Source: Sinohyriopsis cumingii | Taxonomy: Eukaryota; Mollusca; Bivalvia; Unionida; Unionidae | Reading direction: 5' to 3' | Assembly: GCA_028554795.2 (NCBI GenBank) | Contig: CM068827.1 | Span: 142,939,251 to 143,003,250, forward strand | DNA: 64,000 bases | In this document: positions 19,583-33,619 of the stretch, piece after piece | Numbering within the stretch: position 1 is the first letter of the stretch | Layout: every line of letters starts with the position of its first letter | Notes under the pieces: generated by a model | What the model was told of the DNA's origin: nothing | Databases searched by the model: none | What the model saw: only the letters and a program-made list of their open reading frames with translations | Program-made: the position numbers and the translations under genes

Positions 19583-19711
19583 CAAAACTATCATGAATCT
19601 GTCAACCACGAAGTAGATGGGAATATTTATGGTGATGATGGTACATTCAATGTGACATTCATTGCCATTCCACGACTGGCGTGGAGGGTACCTGTCATGA
19701 TAAAATTAAAG
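19583..19711 (+). other. Candidate exon, 43 codons, unknown protein (unit 1 copy)
   Basis: Bounded by an acceptor-like aatgtag and a donor-like ag/gtaaaa, with one open frame of exactly 43 codons (phase 0 at both ends). The predicted peptide contains NHEVDGNIYGDDG and TFNVTFIAIPRLAWRVP. It is one of the best-conserved stretches between the two duplication units (about 90% by eye, against 75-85% nearby), which argues for past coding function. I do not recognise the family and found no partner exon, so the parent gene is unknown. The copy at 33,242 is disrupted. Confidence 0.4.
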
Positions 19712-20001
19712 GTAAAAACATCACATGGAATATGATATACTACCTATTAAAATAGCAATTTAACTAATTATTCGTCTTTAAATGCGCAAGACATAAACTT
19801 TAGGGAAACTGATGTAAAGAGTATTGCCAGTAAAAGTATAAAAAAGGTTAGATGATCAAGTCTTTCGAGAAAGGACAAAAAAGAAATAAAGAAGAAGGAT
19901 GAAAAGAGGATGAACATAAAGGAAAGAACATACCAGTCATGGTAGGTTAAAAACGATTTTTTTTCTCAATTTAGGCCGATCTATATTTCTCCTTTTCTAA
20001 A

Positions 20002-20139
<138 letters not shown>

Positions 20140-20344
20140 TGGAAAAGAAGAATACAGATGGCACTTAACTGAATTTTTTTTTAGTATATATATATAAATT
20201 AGTACAGTTCCTAAGTCCAAGATGACAATAAGTTTAGTTAGTAGCATTTAAACATACAATAGTGAAGTTTATATAGGCTGTGTCTATTCAGCAGATAACA
20301 CTATGGCTGGTTATAGTAATATACGAATGGCAGCAACAGTATTA

Positions 20345-20457
<113 letters not shown>

Positions 20458-20479
20458 TTCGAATTACCTGCATATTATG

Positions 20480-20580
20480 TGATATTGTCAGCCAGTAAGC
20501 GTCATTATGCAAATTATTTTATCGTCAGCCAGTTTGCGTCATTGTGTAATATTATCGTTTGCGTCATTATGCAATTTCAA
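20480..20580 (+). repeat. Short dispersed motif, three copies of gcgtcattatgcaa
   Basis: Three imperfect copies of gtcagccagt..gcgtcattatgcaa within 100 bp downstream of the (TA)n tract. Confidence 0.6.
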
Positions 20581-23500
20581 TTTCAGCCAGGTTGAATAAC
20601 GTAGGAAGTATGTCAGTTGGTCGAAGTGCTAGAGTGTCTCACTCTTTCTTCATTTTTCTCTTGTTTGTAATACTAACCTATGTAATATAATACTTTTCTG
20701 TGCATAGCACTTGCACTTTCTCTCGGTCCATCAGTTCTCAAAGACGACGTGCTATTATATACTTAGAAAGTCAAGTCAATCGAGTGCACGGATTTACCTA
20801 TATAATACATATATAATATTGCTATTTTCTTAAGACTATTATTTGATTATTTGTTTAACCTGAAAATGGATTTGCGTTTCCAAATTCTGCTTAAAGTAAT
20901 CTTCTCATATGTCATGTAAACTTCTCCTATTTGCGAACAGAAACCACATAATTCACATCACAAACATTCTGTTTCTTGAACAAATGGATACAGTTCCATA
21001 TTTCTAGTCGGTAAGTTCTCAAACGCGAAGCAAGCTTTTCTTGCAGTTGTCTGTTCGCCATACATGTCCGGTATACGGAGATTCTGAAAATAACCCTTAA
21101 GACATTCATCGAAACAGGACAAATCAAACGAACGTAGAAAAGAAGAAATGGACAATGAATGCAAGAACTACTTGTAAGAAGAGAAATTTAATTCTGGTCA
21201 CACATAGAAGGATTTGCTAAAGTGGATTTTAAAATAAAATCATGCAGTGTGTCGTATTATCGATGTGAAATGTTAGAAGTTTCTGTCTTTGTCAGTAGCA
21301 TGCTTTGCCTTAAGAACCGCTGCATGAACACGAACTATTTTCTTACAACAATTGTGTTTAATTTTGCTTATTATGCTAAATATATGACATAAATATGATA
21401 TATGTCAAATAATGCCTCTTATTTATCCAAGACAATATTTCCGATGCCACACAAAATAAATCAATTTCTAGGATACTGAAAGTCAGTCCAATTTTGGATC
21501 CCTTGTATGGTCAGTACTGAGAGAGATGCAGAGTAGAAGTACAAACAAAATGTTACCGGTCTCTACGGTGTAGCATGCGGGTGAAAAAAAAAAAGGAAAC
21601 AGTCGAGAACGCTGAATGGCAGGACAGTTAATTCTGATATTTCTTGTCAGAAAGCATAAACCTCATTAACATAACACTTATTGACGTAAGAATATGTCGA
21701 TCCTGAATGCTAATAACACAATTAGCTTGCAGCATACAACAAGCAGACTTTTGAGTTTGAATGGTTATGTTGTCAACTGCCTTAATGCTTGATTAAAACT
21801 GATACTTGTAACTCTGACTAGATTGACGATGATGACGAGAACAAATAATACTGCAATGCATCACTCAAATACCTAAAAACAACTTTACTAAATGCTTCTA
21901 TCCAATGTATTAAATTCACACAAAAATATAGCAAATGTGCACATTTAGTTAACAAACCAAATGACCAGCAACACCTGAAGTTTTAGAGCTATTTTCAGCA
22001 CGACATCTGTTTTTCAATAACAGATGCATGAATATCAGCAGTGCAACATTACACGTGCCAGTCATATCTATTTCTATCAACAAACATCTCGACTAAACTG
22101 CTACCAAGTAAGGTATTACGCTACTAGCATCACTGGCATGATACCTTGATACCATGTGACAACTGTTCCCGCCATTTTAGGAAATTGTTTTAATACCCAC
22201 ATCTCATTCATCTGGTAATGTAATTAGCTATGACTGGCTATAATTAATATTGTAGAAGACCATGCAAAAATGTAGTCTGCGTGTACATTATGACTTTGTT
22301 CAGAACGACTAGAATGTAAATTTCACACGCGAATTTCATACATTGGGACTCTATATAAACAAGATAGAATGAAAAAATGCATATTCTATCTATACATGAG
22401 CTTGTATTTACACTGAAGAGGAAGTACACAGACACATTCATTCTTACGTATGGGGACAGAGAAAAACTTAGAAACGCTGACTCGTGTGACAGTTATCTTT
22501 AATATTTGTTGTCAAAAAGCATCAATCTCATAAACGATTTGCCGGACCTTGACTCTAGCTTATCTCTGGCACAAGGATTTCGTCTTTGATAATTATTAAG
22601 GGATGCATGATGGATAGAAAGGAAAGACAAAACAAAATCAGAGATTCCTTGAAACCAGAAGAACTCGTCACAAATACGTTTTGGTCACGCAATGGTTGGT
22701 GGCTTGTTCGGTGAATGCACGGTAACGTCCATTAATATATTATGCAAAGAATATATGAGACCGAAATTTCCTTTATATACTTAAGTATATCAAATAGAAC
22801 TGTGAACAGCGTAGACCAAGATCCTTTGTAATTGGCTAAAATAAATCTCAAGCCAAAAGTCACGCTCTGAAGGTTTATAATGTTCAGGTCAGGTAAAGTT
22901 TTATACAACAGTAGATACAAGTCGACCCTGGTCTCACTTTGGCGCATTTATACACTAGCAAAGAACAGTAAAAAGTACACGCCGCCAACACACCCGGTGT
23001 TGCTGCCGTGACATTGTTTCTAATCCTATGAATAACTGCATCGATCATCTAATCCTTTTTAATATAATGCCAAGTTGGTTCAAATTAATGGGAATCTGGC
23101 TAAAAGTACACTGTAAGACGATTTCAAAAAGACTGACCATTTCTGTACGCATTAATATGCAGATGACTTTCAGCCTTCTTGATGATAACATTAACAAAGC
23201 CTAAACAGAACCGTTGCACATCCAAAAGACTCTGTAATGAAAGGGAAACCAAAAGCAATATGTATTATAACTATATATTATAGCTTAATATAGAACCAGA
23301 GTGATGGTTGAGGTCCTCGAACGTTGCTTTGACTTAGAAATGGCTCAACCACGATGGATCTGTACATGATGTATGTTGCTCTATAGCATCAAAGAGTATC
23401 AATAGTAACTTTTTGCGTGTCATCATCTTTTGTATTTTATACCCAAAGGCTTTTGTGACCGGAACTGACAACGAAGACAGAGACTGTCAGATAATTCTGG

Positions 23501-23629
23501 CTTGAGTCTATATTTAAGTTTGATCGTCTAACAAGACTACATAAAGCCGTTACAAACTGCATACAATTAGCATCAATACCCATGACGGAAGCTTCCCATG
23601 AGTTGGTAGTCCTTAACAAAAATAATAAA

Positions 23630-24222
23630 CTTGTAAAAAAAACAAGAAATGCCAAGAAAATTTAGACATATCAAAGAAATACTAACCAAATATAGGGATA
23701 TAAAATGTTTATGGGACCTGGAGGAAAAACTAACATATAGATACATTAGAGAGGAAATAAAAAGACTTAAAACTAAAAGTAAAGTAGAACATGAGAACAT
23801 AGAGATTAACTGGAAAAGAGCATGGGGGCACTGGACCAAATTACGCTCCCTAAAAATACAAAGCCTCTGCTTCAAATACATGCACAATGCATGGTTGACA
23901 GGAGACGTAGCAGTGAGACGGCACATGGTCAGGGAATCGCCAAAATGCCCACTGTGTAAAAAAGCCCCTTTTAGTAAACTACACACAATGATACAGTGCG
24001 AGAGCAGGAAAACATGTAGATTGAAAGAGATAGAAGAAATAAACAAAGGGGGGAGATATCAAAAGGCAAATATATTATACATGGATGGAGACTTCAATAA
24101 AAAAAAACTTTATACAAAATTACAGAGTACATAGTAGACACCATGATGGCCTGTGGGCAAATAATTGTGATAAAGAGGTAAAGAGAAGTATAAGGAGGGA
24201 AAAAAGGGATTATTAATATATT

Positions 24223-24316
<94 letters not shown>
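23630..24316 (+). mobile_element. LINE-like (non-LTR retrotransposon) 3' coding end with microsatellite tail
   Basis: The open frame 23,649-24,134 (161 codons) encodes a basic protein. Its second half has WTKLRSLKIQSLCFKYMHN, then a CPLC..............IQCE zinc-knuckle-like cluster (CPLCKKAPFSKLHTMIQCE). This spacing is that of the cysteine/histidine motif (zf-RVT type) at the C-terminus of many LINE ORF2 proteins, after the reverse transcriptase, which is absent here (5' truncation). Past the stop the DNA runs into (TC)n(TA)n. Unit 2 has no such insertion at the equivalent point (about 38,385), so it entered unit 1 after the duplication or was lost from unit 2. The LINE clade cannot be told from so short a piece. 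Confidence 0.6.
24225..24316. repeat. (TC)n(TA)n compound microsatellite
   Basis: About 34 tc units, then about 12 ta units, directly 3' of the LINE-like coding end. Confidence 0.97.
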
Positions 24317-25430
<1,114 letters not shown>

Positions 25431-25510
25431 GGGGGTGCATCTGTCAGTCTATCATGCGCTGAGAAATGTTTTAAACCAAAAAATCTTGTATAATAGTGAT
25501 CTATGCATGA

Positions 25511-25787
25511 CAAGACTAAAGCGGGGCCCCGAGTGTCCGAGTGGTCTAAAGCGCTCTCCGTTACGGATCACTGCCATCTCACCGCTGTCTGCGGTGGTTC
25601 GAGTCTCGGATTCAGCCAATGTGGGTATGTGAGAAAGCTTGCCAGTAGCTTTTCGTGGGTCAGTGGTTCTTTCTGGGGTTTTCCCGGGTTCTTCCTCCAC
25701 CATTAATACTGGCCGCCATGTATAGCCTATCGTGTGCTGAAATATGGCGTTAAACCCCAACAACAACAACAACAACAATACTAAAGC
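25511..25787 (+). mobile_element. tRNA-derived SINE with 12-bp target-site duplication and an empty paralogous site
   Basis: Body 25,523-25,775, the same family as 10,926: A-box region gtccgagtggtctaaagc, B-box ggttcgagtc, ccgccatgtatagcctat, gcgttaaacccc, (aac)n tail. It is flanked by caagactaaagc and caatactaaagc (one mismatch). Unit 2 has the uninserted form, caatactaaagctgcatctg, at about 38,504-38,523. The insertion therefore post-dates the segmental duplication. Confidence 0.95.
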
Positions 25788-26167
25788 TGCATCTGAAAGT
25801 GTAGGTCTTGTAATATGCGATCTTCAGACCGTCCAATCCCATAGCCTGTAGGTGTTTATTGTCAAGAATTGCCAAATTACTTTCACCATGTTTACTGATA
25901 TGTACCAATAGCATCAAGAAATGTCCGCTTTCCAGGCAAAAGGAAGTATTAGTAATGATGATTTACAATGCTTTTTGTTGACGTACACCTCTATGTTGTC
26001 ATGTAGTGCAACTTTGGCTGGTTTTTAAAGTCCATGAACTTAATCAGAATGCATGCATTAATTAAATACGCAAAATAAGATCAGTTTGTGCGTTCAAACG
26101 TCGTCTGTTTCTTTAATGTATGAGTAGGAATCTTTATCTCCCCCTCTCCACCAAACTCTGCAGGACA

Positions 26168-26628
26168 CACGGCACTAATGGTATGGAAAAATTGGAACCA
26201 GCCTGGAAATGGGTGAACCTAAAATAGAGTATATATGGGTTTGGCTGACCAGGATTGGTTAATAATGTAAGTTATGTTTTAGGAAAAATAATCTTTTGAG
26301 AGCTTATCCTAGTTGTAAGTGAATTTTTTTTAGAAACATTGTTTTATTGATGGAATTTCAGTCCTTTGACAGTCTGAATTTTGAACATTCATTACTAAAA
26401 GTAGCACCCGACTCTTCGGTGCGGAATTGAAAGCACATGTTTCAAAAACTTGCAGGTCCAGAAAATGCAGCGGTTCATATCCTTTCCTCTGCACAGACGC
26501 TGACATCCAGGTGTCATCTATACTGATAAATATAGGTTTGATCATGAGCACTCAAAAATTTAAAGTTATTGAATTTTTAATAGCATGGGGTTTGTATAGT
26601 TTACTATGGGAACTGAATTAGTACCGTG
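26168..26628. mobile_element. MITE-like element, 461 bp, copy in unit 1
   Basis: Begins cacggcactaat and ends attagtaccgtg: 12-bp inverted termini with one mismatch. The interior (ggttaataatg, cttttgagagcttatccta, aaagtagcacc) matches the element at 31,528-31,973. The two lie at different, non-paralogous places in the duplication units, so they are dispersed copies. No coding capacity. No clear target-site duplication was found. Confidence 0.75.
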
Positions 26629-26644
26629 AGTCATACAGAATCTT

Positions 26645-26790
26645 CGTGTTGCTGAAAAGTATTTTCTAAGACCAAGTACAACGTTCCGGTTCTAATTATA
26701 TCGATCTCTACATGTAGTCGTTGTGTTGGTGAAAATTATGTTCTAAGACCATGTACAACGTTCCAGTTCCATCCGAACAGCGTCACGTGT
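26645..26790 (+). repeat. Local tandem duplication, about 95-bp unit
   Basis: Two copies of a segment with gttg.tgaaaa.tat.ttctaagacca and gtacaacgttcc. Unit 2 (38,630-38,740) has a related arrangement. Confidence 0.6.
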
Positions 26791-27622
26791 TAAGCCACAG
26801 TATGAAGCTGATAAAAAGCTTGAAAATATGCACTTTTATACAGTTGATAATAATGCTTGAAATATAATAGTGTGACACGTGTATTGTAGCTGAAGTACAT
26901 ATTACTGCCCATAATCGATTTTTAAGCAAGGACTTTGTATGAAATAAATCAGCAATTTTTCCACACGTATGGATCAGATTTGTAGTTTAAAAAAAGTCAC
27001 ACAGCCGATAACGAGTCGACCACTCTCTACCGTCACATCTGAGCACTGATGAAGGATTACTCTCTTGTAGCTGTTTTAACTCTTCAGCTGGGAGGAAATT
27101 GCATGAAACAAATCAGCATTTTTTAAAATTAATTCAGCAGTTGTTTTGTCAACATGTCTGGATCTGAGCCGTCGTCAATATAGTTGAAAGTCAAACAGCT
27201 GATATCAAGAAAACCATTCTACATGGCCACATGTGTGCCTGAGAAGACCTTGAAGGTCTTGAAGCTGCAAATAAAAGAAATGAAAAAATGAAGGCGTGTC
27301 TATATACGTACATCAAATCTGAACACTGATGAGGGATCACTCTATTGTAGCTCTTCTAACTCGTCAATAGGGAGGCACTACCGCTTGTATGTGATTAACA
27401 ATATTCATATCTCAGATTTCATATCACAAATACAAATTTCCTAGATTTCATATTGTACCAAAATACTAAAAAATGATTTTAGTTTTCCTCGATATGTTAA
27501 ATTTAAAAGCAGTCCGAACTCATCGTTACCAGTAAATCTTTGATTATATCTGCTAAACATTTTAGTTGCAACTATTGCACGCTGATTATGGTGAACAATC
27601 GGCACTCTTATTCATGTACAGT

Positions 27623-27741
27623 GTGAATCAAAATGTGAAGTTAGCAAGCATTTTGTAAAGGACTAGAGGTTAGTCATTTGCAATGTGAATCAAAATGTGA
27701 AGTTAGCAAGCATTTTGTAAAGGACTAGAGGTTATTCATTT
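27623..27741 (+). repeat. 62-bp tandem duplication, near-perfect
   Basis: gtgaatcaaaatgtgaagtt to ggactagaggtta occurs twice with a period of 62 and almost no differences. The paralogous site in unit 2 (about 39,412-39,460) has one diverged copy, so the duplication is recent and private to unit 1. Confidence 0.9.
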
Positions 27742-28713
27742 TCAAGTAGTAATATATGTGCGTACATGTATGTACGTTAATACAAGAAATGTAGATGCAT
27801 AAATGGTGTTTCAGGTTCAAAATTTGCCCGTGTTGGGATGTCTTTCTGTACTTGAATTGATAATTGACATTCCAATGCCGTCTATGGCTTTCGATGGTCT
27901 GTTTACTCCTTCGAAAAAATTATTGACCCCAAAGATTGATTTGCGAAAAAAATGCACACACTGTCCTCTTTTCCTTGGTTATAAACTAAGTAACATAAAA
28001 GAGTGCAAACCAGGAAGCTTTGATATTTTAAAAAATTATTTATTTAAAAAGAACTTAGAGTAATGAGAATTAAATTCCAAATATTGCTTCAAGCTCTATC
28101 GCAAGTCCAAAAGTATAGAATATGCCGAAAGAATTACAGTAGTGTTCCGACTGAGTTCCAATCTTGAAAATTTTGAATAGTGTTGATGTGCTAACAGTCG
28201 CGATGTGTCACAATGATATAATCCAAAATGTCTCTTAATAAATTCACAATAATCGAAATTTGGCTGTTTAGTCCGAAAGTGTTATTGAGCAGTTTGTAAT
28301 TCCGCTGAATTTAAATGAATAAATCGTCTCAAATTAAAACTGAACACAACTAAAGGACTGATTCCACAAGTTCAGATGTTAAATTAGGAGTGAGTAATTC
28401 AAATATAAAAACAACCCAAATAAAAAAGTCACAGTAAGAGGATGATGGTAATCTTAACGAAAGTTCCCATCAAACTATAACCACGATTCGCTTGTGGGAT
28501 CTTCTGGGTTCAGATTAAAGGCTGTATCTAGAATTTAAATTCAGGTGAACATGTTTGCCTAGAAATACTAATAATGTTAATATATAATGTACAATCATAG
28601 ATAAAATTGACTATGTAAAATGGTGTTGACCAGTAAAAGATATTAGTCAGGTAGGCCCTACCTTCAATTATGGACAAAATGCAGTCACACAATAGAGACT
28701 AAATATACATAGC

Positions 28714-28715
<2 letters not shown>

Positions 28716-28757
<42 letters not shown>
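28716..28757. repeat. (CA)n microsatellite at the junction of the two duplication units
   Basis: About 20 ca units in the 130-bp spacer between the end of unit 1 and the start of unit 2. Confidence 0.95.
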
Positions 28758-28759
<2 letters not shown>

Positions 28760-30295
28760 AATTAAAAATGATCAAGATGAGATTGATGCTGAGAGCCTCA
28801 TGTTGCGGTTAATTAGTCGTTACTCTTTCATTTATCTGAAATAATCTATTAAACGAGGTGCAAATGGTCTGGCCCAATATTTTAATCTCAGATAAGGGGG
28901 CCTGCATGTTTCAGTAGAAAACATATGCTGTCACTAACAGTGTAGCGAATAACTAGATAACTATATGCAGCGGGTGTACTGTTTAACAGCGACAAGCCGA
29001 TACAATTTCAGTGAAACAAAACGGGTTAACATCTCCTTACTGTGTAACCCACTAACCCAGCAAACAGGATGGGATGCGTAACTTGCAGTCAGTCAAGACA
29101 TCTGTTTTGCTCAGGATGAGCTGTTTTAGAGCAGAAATGTGCCAACCGCCACTGCAAAACAATTATTTAATTAATCTTAGATTTTATATTCAAATCACAA
29201 CAGAAAAAAGGGACTTGAGATATTCATGTGAGAAAAGGGAGTTAGATATTCAAGTGCCTCCAAGACTCGCATTTTAATTAACTAATTAACTAATTAACAT
29301 ATACGAATCAGCGTTGTCTGATATTTTCAGTGCAATGCTGTCGTCGTGAAGATTTGGAGTTAAAACCATATCAATATTGTTTATATGGTTCGAACTAAAT
29401 GGCCTTTAATAACCTATGATTCCGCTTTAAAGTTTGAATTTTGTAAAAGGAAAATATTTTCCGTTAACTCTCACCTGCTGTTTCAGAGTATATGTGATTA
29501 TAAAATGTGTTACGTGTATGCACAATTGTAATCGAACATGCGTGCAGTAAGAAATTCAAAGCTTATTGATTATTATTATTACTATTATTGACTGGTTCTA
29601 AGCTTTTCAAGCTTTTTTCGTCTAATACAACATAGTTTGATGTTATGAAGCAGGCGACATATTTCTGAAATATTGCATTATCAGTCTACGGTGCTTTGTA
29701 GCATCGGAAGGGGTGGATTTCAGTTGGTTTTGTTTGGGTTTATTTTAAGAATAATAATTTGGTATGTTTTTACTGAAATTGACCGAAACGAAATCCCCGT
29801 ATAACCCTTCCAGTGTTTGAATATTTCATAGTGCAAATGGCAAATCAACATCCATTGTGGATAAGCGTGATCTTCTTAGCGTACCAGAGTTCACTAAGTA
29901 ATGTCACGTATATCTTCTTTACGGGGTGACTCGAAATCATAGACATATATAGGAAAAGGTTCAATGTTTTGGCTTTGGTCGTTTGTATTATAAAAAAAGA
30001 AGTATTATTATAATTTATAAACTCATTATTGTGGTCAAGGTTTGTACCCACTGGTGATATATTTCAGCCGTATAACGTTCCCTGCATACTTCTGCTCCTT
30101 TACATTATAGCCTTTTGTTGTCCACGTTAAATTTTGTTGCAACATTCTCGTGTGAACTTTTAACAGAAGATTTTTAACATGCACTTCCTGGAAAGTTCAT
30201 GCCACTTACTTTCGAAGCATTCACATTTCATAATGATTATTATGAAAATTCATTGATATCGTACTTATTTAAGATTTATGTTTGCTTGCCTAGGA

Positions 30296-30640
30296 CTATG
30301 GATCCTCTATCGAGGTCCTAATCAAGTTTGTAAGTACTTCTATCGACTTCCTAATCAAGTTTGTAAGCACGTCTATCGAGATCCTAATCACGTTTGTAAG
30401 CACTTCTATCGACGTCCTAATCAAGTTTATAAGCACGTCTATCGAGGTCCTAATCACGTTTGTAAGCACTTCTATCGAGGTCCTAATCAAGTTTGTAAGC
30501 ACTTCTATCGAGGTACTAATCAAGTTTTTAAGCACATCTATCGAGGTCATAATCAAGTTTGTAAGCACTTCTGTCGAGGTCCTAATCAAGTTTTTAAGCA
30601 CGTCTATCGAGGTCCTAAAGAAGTTTGTAAGCACGTCCGA
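30296..30640 (+). repeat. 33-bp minisatellite, about 10 copies, open on both strands
   Basis: The unit atcgaggtcctaatcaagtt plus tgtaagcacttct repeats about ten times. Because 33 is a multiple of three, the frame stays open on the + strand (an 11-residue repeat, RGPNQVCKHFY, within a 123-codon frame) and on the - strand (112 codons, TSIEVLTNLIR). Unit 1 has only two copies at the paralogous site, so this is a local expansion and not a conserved gene. Coding is unlikely. Confidence 0.9.
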
Positions 30641-31527
30641 TTCCGTTGATATCGGACAACCTGTTTTGCGGCAAACTGTCTAAAGTCACTGAACGATACT
30701 TAAAGGTCATATACTCTTCGATGACTGGCAGATTTTGGAGTGGAGTTTCAACATTATTGTCCTCATCTACTTAAGAAGTTCAACATACAAGAAAATTAAC
30801 ACGTGTTAATGGATAAAGATGATTGGCTATTCTTAATGTTACAGATTAAATATAATTACTTTAGACGCCAATAATGCTTACTTATTCGTTACCTTTACAG
30901 TTCCGAAAGAATGTGATAAATTCGCTGAAGAAAAATGTGCTTTTTAGTGAAATTTGCCACAGAGATATTTCAAACGTAAATAAATGTGTGTAATAATTGA
31001 AGAATACTACCTTATGTATTCGCTTATAAGATAAGTCCCAATGCATAATGAGCCGGCAGATCTGGATCTTTGGAGTTCGTTAGGAGTAATCAGTAGAAGA
31101 AAAAACACAGACCCTGATCAGCAGCGCTTTATGCGACTCGGATCAGTTTTCAGTTGGTCTCGAATTACAAGCGAGAATATACGATATTTACAAGCAATAT
31201 AAAATAAGGACTTAATTCGCAAAAACATCACGAAATTTACTCATATAAAGGAAGATAGACACAAAGATCTTAAATATCAAGTAGACTGAATCCCATGCGA
31301 TACTTGTGGAAATTAAATGTGGCTACGTATGCGATAGTCGTGGATCATTCAATGCTTTAGAGTATACGATGCTTGTGGAACATTCAGTGTAGCAGCAGCA
31401 GCCATACGCCAACTACCTTCCATAAAACTCATATTATCATTGAAACTGAAATATATTTTTCACAAATACCTTAACATTCAAGTATACTGAATCGTATACA
31501 TTTCTTGTGAACATTCAATATAGGACA

Positions 31528-31973
31528 CACGGTACTAGTTATATGGAAGAACTGTGAACCAGTCTAGAAATGAATATAGTATATACGGGTTTGGTGGTCC
31601 CTAATTGGTTAATAATGAATAAAATTTTAGTAAAAATATCTTTTGAGAGCTTATCCTATCTGTAATTTAAAAAATATAGACAAAATTCTATTGATGCATT
31701 TTTAATATTTTTACAGACTTGACTTAGAATCGATCAATAATGAAAGTAGCACCGTATTCATTTGGTGCAGAATCGATAACGTGTTTCATGCACATGTAGA
31801 TTAAAAAAATGCCGCGACTCATACGGTGTTCTCCACACATAAGCTTGCACCAAGGTTAGATGTGCATGGAGAAATATGATTCAGATCATCAGTACCCAGA
31901 AATGTTAAGTTATTGCATTTTTAATATGATGGTGTTTCCATATGTGTACTATAGGAGTTGAATTAGTACCGTG
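31528..31973. mobile_element. MITE-like element, 446 bp, copy in unit 2
   Basis: Ends cacggtactagt and attagtaccgtg. It matches 26,168-26,628 along its length with many small differences. It sits inside the 35-bp acggtacttgtgg minisatellite, splitting it in two; unit 1 has the uninterrupted minisatellite at 17.77-18.1 kb. Confidence 0.75.
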
Positions 31974-33241
31974 AATCCTTTAGCAACGTATATGGTACTT
32001 GTAGAACATTCAATGTACACGGTACTTGTGGAGCATTCAATGTGACAACGTATACGGTACTTGTGAAACATTCAATGTGGCAAAAACTGCCATACGCCAA
32101 ATACTTTACATACAATTGACATTATCAGTAAAACTATAATTGATATTTTTCTTGAAGGCATGAACGGCATACATATAAACATAAATGTCGTCAGAAACTA
32201 GCATGCAAAGCTATTAAATGACTGCAAAAATGAAGCTGAGAACCGAAAAGCATAAAATTCCAATTTAATTATCGGAAAAATAGTAGGTAAGATATAAGCA
32301 TTGCAGAAATGTCGAATACTCAAGACAGTTCTAACATTGCAGTTTTAACACTGCAGATGTTCTGAACACTCAATGCAGTGGTTGTTGAAGTCATTCCTTT
32401 ACACAAAATATAATTCGCAGAATAAACACAAATATATAATATTGATGGATGGATGTGGTAACGTTATGCGCATTTAATGTTCATACATATCTTGAATACA
32501 AGTGCTCATGTACCTTGAAACATTGAGGTTACCGACCTCCAGTACGATTTGCAACATGTGTAAGTGGACTTCGAGCAAGAGATTTTGAACATGCACTTGA
32601 AAGTTCGTGGAGCATCAAAGCGTCCACGATTGATAATGATGTCGATAACATGAAAAATCATTGACATCTTATCATTAAATTCTGCTTAGGTATGTCGAGG
32701 ACCATATACTTGAGTTGATATCACTTAGGAGTGTGTTAGCATATCCGATTACGGCGACAGACGGTAACCTGTACGAGCACAGTTTCTAAAATCATCAAAC
32801 GTTTGAATGTGCGAGACTGATGCAGTACCAAAATGTAAAGATAATAAAACGCCAACAAATCGGCTGAGTCTTGGAAGAGGTTAAAACTTTGAATTGAAAA
32901 AAAAGAAGTTTTAAATTGGTTTCAAAATCTTAACGGAATATATTCCGTGCATTATGAACAACTACAAGATAAAAAGAAAATAAAAAGAAATACATTTGAA
33001 TGCGAATAAAAGTTTGGCATGGACGACAAAAAAATAAGACATCTAAGTGACGTCAGTGAGTAAAAGGCTGTTTGCGTATACAAATTCATAATTTACATTT
33101 ATTTAAAATCTGAATAAATTTAAAGAAAAATAATAAAATATGCTGTTCACTAGAATTTTCTTAGTGACATTGTGAACGTGACATGAATGATTGTAAAATT
33201 GAATATTATGTTAAAACAACATAAAATAAGGATTAATGTAG

Positions 33242-33371
33242 CAAAACTATCACGAATCTTTCCACCACGAAGTAGATGGGAATATATTATGGGGATGATG
33301 GTCAATTCAATGTGACATTCATTGCCATTCCACGGCTGGCGTGGAGGGTACCTGTCATGATAAGATTGAAG
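33242..33371 (+). pseudogene. Disrupted paralogue of the 43-codon candidate exon (unit 2)
   Basis: Matches 19,583-19,711 but has one extra base near 33,286 (tatatta against tattta), which shifts the frame. The position equivalent to the unit 1 donor GT reads GG. The 3' two thirds still encode DDGQFNVTFIAIPRLAWRVP. If the unit 1 copy is an exon, this one could not be used in the same way. Confidence 0.4.
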
Positions 33372-33619
33372 GGGAAAAGTCTTACTGACTATAACACCAT
33401 TCAAATAGCAATTTCCATAATGATGTGTCTTTCAATACCCAACACATACGAAATGTGGCGACTGATGCAAAGAGTGTTGCATTGGAAGGACCTGGTAATA
33501 ATGGCAACAACAAAATCATAAGCTTAATGTATGGGTTCAAAAATTCAGACTTAGACACACAGAAAACAACAAAAACATTTTCAATTTCAAGAACTGTGGA
33601 AGGGTACTCGATCATTCTT

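Noticed and set aside
30278-30649. Repeat protein gene of 123 codons
   Set aside because: Explained by expansion of a 33-bp minisatellite, which is two copies long at the paralogous site. Open on both strands.
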